Source: Bacillota bacterium
Lineage (GTDB): Bacteria; Bacillota; Clostridia; Oscillospirales; Acutalibacteraceae
DNA length: 13,451 nt
Assembly: GCA_030705695.1 (NCBI GenBank)
Contig: JAUZPX010000047.1
Span: 1-13,451, forward strand
Reading direction: 5' to 3'
This document shows, in pieces, positions 13,118 to 13,451 of this stretch. Within the stretch, counting starts at the first letter, position 1. The number at the start of each line of letters is the position of its first letter. A program made the translations under genes and the position numbers. The notes beneath the pieces were generated by a model. The model did not search any database. It worked only from the letters and a program-made list of their open reading frames with translations, and had not been told where the DNA came from.

Positions 13118-13451
13118 ATGGATAACGAAATAATGAATGCGCAATCAAAAATAATTGAAGTCGACATAAAAAAGGAAATGCAGAAATCGTTTCTTGATTA
13201 CTCTATGTCGGTTATTGTGTCACGTGCTTTGCCTGACGTTAGAGATGGATTAAAGCCTGTACATAGGCGTATTCTTTACACAATGCACGAAAAAGGATTG
13301 GCTCCTGAAAAACCATACAGGAAATGTGCAGATACCGTCGGTGCCGTTTTGGGAAGCTATCATCCTCACGGTGATGCTTCCGTTTATGATGCGCTTGTTC
13401 GCTTGGCGCAGGACTTCTCTATGCGGTACATGCTTGTTGACGGACACGGAA
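13118..13451 (+). CDS. gyrA: DNA gyrase subunit A (5' part only)
   Basis: This is the N-terminal 111 residues of the DNA-cutting subunit of gyrase; the catalytic tyrosine lies past the right edge. DYSMSVIVSRALPDVRDGLK (27-46), PVHRRILY and the quinolone-region block YHPHGDASVYDALVRLAQDF (81-100) identify the family. The position of E. coli Ser83 is Ala87, followed by Ser88; the Asp87 equivalent is Asp91. The start is the only in-frame ATG after the stop at 13085, but its best ribosome-binding site (GAAAGGA, 13098-13104) is 13 nt away, unusually far. ParC is possible in principle, but the position after gyrB favours GyrA. Confidence 0.95.
   Translation, partial: MDNEIMNAQSKIIEVDIKKEMQKSFLDYSMSVIVSRALPDVRDGLKPVHRRILYTMHEKGLAPEKPYRKCADTVGAVLGSYHPHGDASVYDALVRLAQDFSMRYMLVDGHG

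Noticed and set aside
13105..13125. Six-codon upstream open frame overlapping the gyrA start
   Set aside because: Its ATG touches the Shine-Dalgarno sequence, leaving no spacing for initiation.
1..13451. CRISPR arrays, insertion sequences, tRNA or rRNA genes
   Set aside because: I saw no regularly spaced repeats, transposase-like frames with terminal inverted repeats, or cloverleaf/rRNA sequence anywhere in the window.

Overview
The window spans a bacterial chromosomal replication origin and the conserved genes on both sides of it. Gene order, low G+C, strong Shine-Dalgarno sequences and protein features point to the Firmicutes, most likely class Clostridia. An Oscillospirales/Ruminococcaceae-like lineage is my guess; the species cannot be read from the sequence. 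No mobile element, CRISPR array, tRNA or rRNA is visible.

Left arm (1-4851, all on the minus strand, read away from the origin): rpmH (ribosomal protein L34), rnpA (RNase P protein), yidD, yidC (membrane insertase), jag/khpB (RNA-binding), then mnmE and the 5' part of mnmG (tRNA wobble-uridine modification). A strong promoter precedes rpmH. A hairpin-plus-U-tract terminator lies between rpmH and rnpA, and a GC-rich terminator follows jag. A second good promoter, overlapping the tail of the jag terminator, serves mnmE-mnmG.

Origin: two AT-rich non-coding stretches flank dnaA. The rpmH-dnaA stretch (4852-5225) holds divergent promoters, helically phased A/T tracts and two hairpins in the dnaA leader. 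The dnaA-dnaN stretch (6552-6801) carries degenerate DnaA-box-like 9-mers, a C5 cluster and a run of CTA-type triplets that match a Bacillus-type DnaA-trio unwinding element. I found no canonical TTATCCACA box in either stretch. DnaA itself has GGRHYSTI where almost all DnaA proteins have GGRDHTTV, so its DNA recognition may have changed together with its boxes. This is the most interesting observation in the window.

Right arm (5226-13451, all on the plus strand): dnaA, dnaN, yaaA (S4 domain), recF, remB, two tandem paralogous zinc-ribbon membrane proteins, gyrB, a YcxB-like membrane protein and the 5' part of gyrA. dnaN-yaaA-recF overlap and remB follows 5 nt later, so they form one tight operon. 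The right-arm proteins start replication (DnaA), give processivity (DnaN), repair gaps (RecF) and control supercoiling (GyrB/GyrA). The three membrane proteins are accessory insertions into this otherwise conserved block.

Most of the window is core genome. I see no unmistakably new multi-gene system.
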